NCBI GenBank assembly: GCA_031285815.1
Contig: JAITVM010000120.1
Span: forward strand, 1-7,414
Reading direction: 5' to 3'
Source: Clostridiales bacterium
GTDB lineage: Bacteria > Bacillota > Clostridia > Lachnospirales > JAITVM01
DNA: 7,414 nucleotides
The notes under the pieces are model-generated. The model was not told where the DNA came from and made no database searches. It was given only the letters and a program-made list of their open reading frames with translations. How positions within the stretch are numbered: position 1 is the first letter of the stretch; every line of letters starts with the position of its first letter. The position numbers and the translations under genes are program-made. Positions 4,861-7,414 of this stretch are shown here, piece by piece.

Positions 4861-6495
4861 ATGAAACAAAGCTGGGCGCGGAAAAATACAAAATCTATTA
4901 TTGCAATAGCCGCCCTAGCCCTTTTTATTATTTTGGGGCTAATCAGTAATAAAAACGGGGACGGCAGCAATTTTACACAAACATTTTGGGCGCTTATACC
5001 ACCGGTAATCGCTATCGGGCTTGCCCTGCTCACAAGGGAAGTCTACAGCTCGTTATTTGCAGGCATCCTATCTGGGGCATTACTATACACTGGGTTTAAT
5101 TTAGAAAAAACAGTAAATGTTATTTTTACTGATGGAATTATAGCAAAATTAGCTGATACTTGGAATATTGGTATATTAATTTTTTTAGTTATTTTGGGCA
5201 TACTTGTCACACTCATTAACAAAGCCGGCGGCTCTGCCGCATATGGCAAATGGGCTTCGGAAAAAATAAAATCTAGGAGAGGGGCGCTTTTAGCAACTAC
5301 TGCCTTAGGTATATTAATTTTCGTTGATGATTATTTTAACTGCCTTACTGTTGGGAGCGTTATGCGCCCTGTTACGGACAAGCATAAGGTTTCCCGTGCA
5401 AAGCTGGCTTATTTAATCGATTCAACTGCGGCCCCTGTTTGTATCATCGCACCTATCTCCTCATGGGCAGCTGCTGTCGCTGGTGTTGTAGACAACACTG
5501 ATGGCTTGGCTCTATTCATTAGGGCAATACCATATAATTTCTATGCCCTGCTCACTATTGTAATGATGGTTACACTCGCCATCCTAAATTTAGATTTTGG
5601 TTCGATGAGGGTACATGAAGAAAACGCTATCAATAAAAATGACCTATATACAACAACTGACGCTACTTATCAAAATTTTGAAACAGAAAGCAGTAGCGGC
5701 AAGGGCGGGATCATAGACCTAGTTTTGCCTGTAGTTGTACTTATATTTTCTTGTGTTGTTGGGTTAATTTATACCGGCGGTTTTTTTAGCGGTACTTCTT
5801 TTATTGATGCTTTTGCTGCATGCGACGCTTCCCTAGGGCTTACCCTCGGCTCTTTTATTGCTTTAATATTTACCTTCTGCTTTTTTATATTCAGAAGGGT
5901 GCTGACCTTCAAAGAATTTAGCGACTCTGTGCCAAAAGGGTTTATAGCAATGGTCCCGGCTATATTAATACTTATATTTGCTTGGACATTAAGCAGCATG
6001 ACCGGCCTTTTAGGCGCAGCTGAATACGTCAGTGGTTTGATGGAATCTAGCGCAGCGGGTTTTAGTTATTTTCTGCCGGCTATTATCTTTTTAACAGCTT
6101 GCGGCTTAAGTTTTGCAACAGGTACATCTTGGGGTACATTTGGCATACTTCTGCCAATCGTTGTAAAAATTATAGACCCTGGTTCAGAATTATTAATAAT
6201 TTCTATTTCTGCTTGTTTAGCCGGCGCTGTTTGCGGGGACCACTGCTCGCCAATTTCTGATACAACTATTATGTCTTCTACCGGCGCCCAGTGCGACCAT
6301 ATTAACCATGTGTCTACACAATTGCCATATGCACTATTTACGGCGGCAGTTTCTTTTATTATGTATATAATATCCGGGTTTGTCCAAAATGCTTTTATTG
6401 TTTTACCCCTGGGGGTATGCCTAATAGTTGGCCTTCTTATCGGTATAAAATCCCTACGCCCTAAAAGCGCATATAACCGCAAGGCAACCCAGTAA
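4861..6495 (+). CDS. NhaC-family transporter (Na+/H+ antiporter superfamily PF03553 type)
   Basis: This 544-residue polytopic membrane protein has roughly eleven or twelve hydrophobic segments across its length. NhaC-family hallmarks are VDDYFNCLTVGSVMRPVTDK at residues 155-174, STAAPVCIIAPISSWAA near 188-204, ATGTSWGTFGILLPI at 429-443 and GDHCSPISDTTIMSSTGA at 459-476. These include the acidic and polar residues typical of the ion-coupling half-sites. A polar stretch at about 254-283, rich in Glu, Thr and Ser, separates the two halves. Members exchange Na+ for H+, but relatives (proposed LysW, MetT and TyrT, and MleN) carry amino acids or organic acids, so the substrate is open. The ATG at 4861 has GAGGTGA ending five bases before it; a GTG three codons upstream overlaps that site and is rejected. 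It is monocistronic, divergent from spoVA and convergent with dnaJ. I see no riboswitch in its short leader. Confidence 0.9.
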   Translation: MKQSWARKNTKSIIAIAALALFIILGLISNKNGDGSNFTQTFWALIPPVIAIGLALLTREVYSSLFAGILSGALLYTGFNLEKTVNVIFTDGIIAKLADTWNIGILIFLVILGILVTLINKAGGSAAYGKWASEKIKSRRGALLATTALGILIFVDDYFNCLTVGSVMRPVTDKHKVSRAKLAYLIDSTAAPVCIIAPISSWAAAVAGVVDNTDGLALFIRAIPYNFYALLTIVMMVTLAILNLDFGSMRVHEENAINKNDLYTTTDATYQNFETESSSGKGGIIDLVLPVVVLIFSCVVGLIYTGGFFSGTSFIDAFAACDASLGLTLGSFIALIFTFCFFIFRRVLTFKEFSDSVPKGFIAMVPAILILIFAWTLSSMTGLLGAAEYVSGLMESSAAGFSYFLPAIIFLTACGLSFATGTSWGTFGILLPIVVKIIDPGSELLIISISACLAGAVCGDHCSPISDTTIMSSTGAQCDHINHVSTQLPYALFTAAVSFIMYIISGFVQNAFIVLPLGVCLIVGLLIGIKSLRPKSAYNRKATQ

Positions 6496-6515
6496 GCGGC
6501 TTATACTACTGTACC

Positions 6516-6543
6516 GGAAAAGTGCGCGCTTCCCCCACTTTCC
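6516..6543 (+). other. Weak stem-loop just after the NhaC-family gene
   Basis: GGAAAAGTG (6516-6524) can pair with CACTTTCC (6536-6543), with one bulged A and an 11-base loop. No U-run follows. It may be a minor 3'-end structure or chance; the real terminator is the next hairpin. Confidence 0.25.
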
Positions 6544-6583
6544 CTTCAAACAAAATGCATGGCTATAAATAAGTTCAAAAAAA

Positions 6584-6604
6584 GAGCCGGCGCTAAACCG
6601 GCTC
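6584..6604. terminator. Bidirectional intrinsic terminator between the NhaC-family gene and dnaJ
   Basis: GAGCCGG (6584-6590) and CCGGCTC (6598-6604) form a perfect GC-rich 7-bp stem with a 7-base loop. On the minus strand it begins six bases after the dnaJ stop and runs straight into seven U residues, an excellent terminator. On the plus strand it is followed by AAATTTTTATTT, which should also end the transporter transcript. Confidence 0.9.
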
Positions 6605-6610
6605 AAATTT

Positions 6611-7414
6611 TTATTTACCAAGAAATTTATCAAAAAAACCTTTTTTACTATAATTATAGTCATCGCCCATCTCTTCGGAAAAAGCCAAAAGCGCTGAGCG
6701 TTGTTTATCGGTAATGCTAGTTGGTACACTCACTTTAAGGGTAACAATCAAATCGCCAACTATCTTTTCGTTACGCACATTCGGCATGCCTTTGCCCCGC
6801 ATGGAAAAAACTGTACCTGTCTGTGTGCCTGCTTTGATTGTATATTTTTCTTCAGACGCCATAGTAGGGATAGTAATATCGCCCCCTAAAGTAGCCTGGA
6901 CAAATGAAATCGGAATTTCTAAATATAGGTTGCTTTCACGCCTGGTAAAAAGTTTATGCGGCATGACTGTAACGGTTATGACCATATCGCCATTAGGCCC
7001 GCCCTTTTCACCTGGGTCGCCCTTCCCTTGCAACACAATACTCTGGCCGTTATCAATCCCTTTAGGGATTGTAATATTAAGGCTTTTATTTCGCCGCACC
7101 TTGCCTTTGCCAAAACATGTAGGGCACTTCTCTTTAATAATCTTGCCTTGGCCGTTACATACGCGGCAAGTCCTCACTTGCGTAACGGTACCAAATACCG
7201 TCTGCTGCAAAATCCTCTCTTGGCCAGTACCGTTACAATGTTTACAGTTTTCTGCAACCGTCCCCGGTTTGGCGCCAGTGCCATTGCATGTATCGCATGT
7301 CTCCATAAGCCCGACTTGAATTTCTTTCTTTGTACCATGATAAGACTCTTCAAAGGCAATAGTTATATTTACATGGGTATCCGAGCCCCGGCGGGCTGCA
7401 GTCCTTCTAGTTGT
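6611..7414 (-). CDS. dnaJ: Chaperone protein DnaJ, zinc-finger and C-terminal domains; N-terminus beyond right edge
   Basis: The frame is open to the window edge: 267 residues plus the stop are visible. DnaJ is the Hsp40 co-chaperone that delivers unfolded clients to DnaK and stimulates its ATPase in the cytoplasm. Seen from the edge are a basic segment (TTRRTAARRGSD) and the first beta-strand region with FEESYHGTKKEIQV. The complete type I zinc-binding domain follows, with four CxxCxGxG repeats (CDTCNGTG, CKHCNGTG, CRVCNGQG, CPTCFGKG) at visible residues 40-104. Next are the two client-binding beta domains with IPKGIDNGQSIVLQGKGDPG and LGGDITIPTM, and then the dimerisation tail. The J domain with its HPD motif and the Gly/Phe linker, about 110-130 residues, would lie outside. 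An internal ATG at 7306 is not the start, since homology continues before it. Codons look intact and all eight zinc cysteines are present. The terminator follows directly. Confidence 0.97.
   Translation of the reverse strand, partial: TTRRTAARRGSDTHVNITIAFEESYHGTKKEIQVGLMETCDTCNGTGAKPGTVAENCKHCNGTGQERILQQTVFGTVTQVRTCRVCNGQGKIIKEKCPTCFGKGKVRRNKSLNITIPKGIDNGQSIVLQGKGDPGEKGGPNGDMVITVTVMPHKLFTRRESNLYLEIPISFVQATLGGDITIPTMASEEKYTIKAGTQTGTVFSMRGKGMPNVRNEKIVGDLIVTLKVSVPTSITDKQRSALLAFSEEMGDDYNYSKKGFFDKFLGK

Noticed and set aside
7174..7306. DnaJ starting at the internal ATG 7306
   Set aside because: The frame stays open to the edge and encodes the conserved strand with FEESYHGTKKEI just before it, so the gene is cut by the window, not shortened.
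6714..7319. Plus-strand open frame of 201 codons opposite dnaJ
   Set aside because: It is a shadow of dnaJ. The minus strand has four intact CxxCxGxG zinc motifs and full DnaJ homology.

Overview
The window looks like chromosomal DNA from an AT-rich, endospore-forming Firmicute, most likely of the class Clostridia. The main evidence is a complete spoVA operon (spoVAA-AB-AC-AD-AE), which is confined to spore formers. AT-rich intergenic DNA, strong Shine-Dalgarno sites and frequent TTG starts fit this. I see no tRNA, rRNA, CRISPR array, insertion sequence or phage gene.

Layout from left to right. (1) Bases 1-282, minus strand: the N-terminal part of a histidine kinase that runs off the left edge. 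Its phosphoacceptor histidine is at residue 23, so there is almost no room for a sensor domain in front. (2) 427-1440, plus strand: a THUMP-like plus FtsJ/RlmM-type SAM-dependent 2'-O-methyltransferase, divergent from the kinase. (3) A convergent hairpin at 1448-1477. (4) 1490-4599, minus strand: the spoVA operon, transcribed right to left. It is preceded by an unrecognised 62-residue single-span membrane protein that overlaps spoVAA. (5) 4600-4860: a divergent control region with a possible sigma-G promoter facing spoVA, a good sigma-A promoter facing right, and a perfect 11-bp AT-rich inverted repeat in the leader of the next gene. (6) 4861-6495, plus strand: an NhaC-family sodium-coupled transporter. 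(7) A compact bidirectional terminator at 6584-6604. (8) 6611-7414, minus strand: the zinc-finger and C-terminal part of DnaJ, with its J domain beyond the right edge.

The SpoVA proteins act together in the forespore. They form the inner-membrane channel that loads calcium-dipicolinate during sporulation and releases it at germination. SpoVAD is the soluble dipicolinate-binding partner; AA, AB, AC and AE are membrane proteins. The other genes are housekeeping or accessory functions with no evident link to spoVA. I found no convincing new multi-gene system. The items most worth a second look are the small membrane ORF leading the spoVA operon, the apparently sensor-less kinase, and the palindrome upstream of the NhaC gene.
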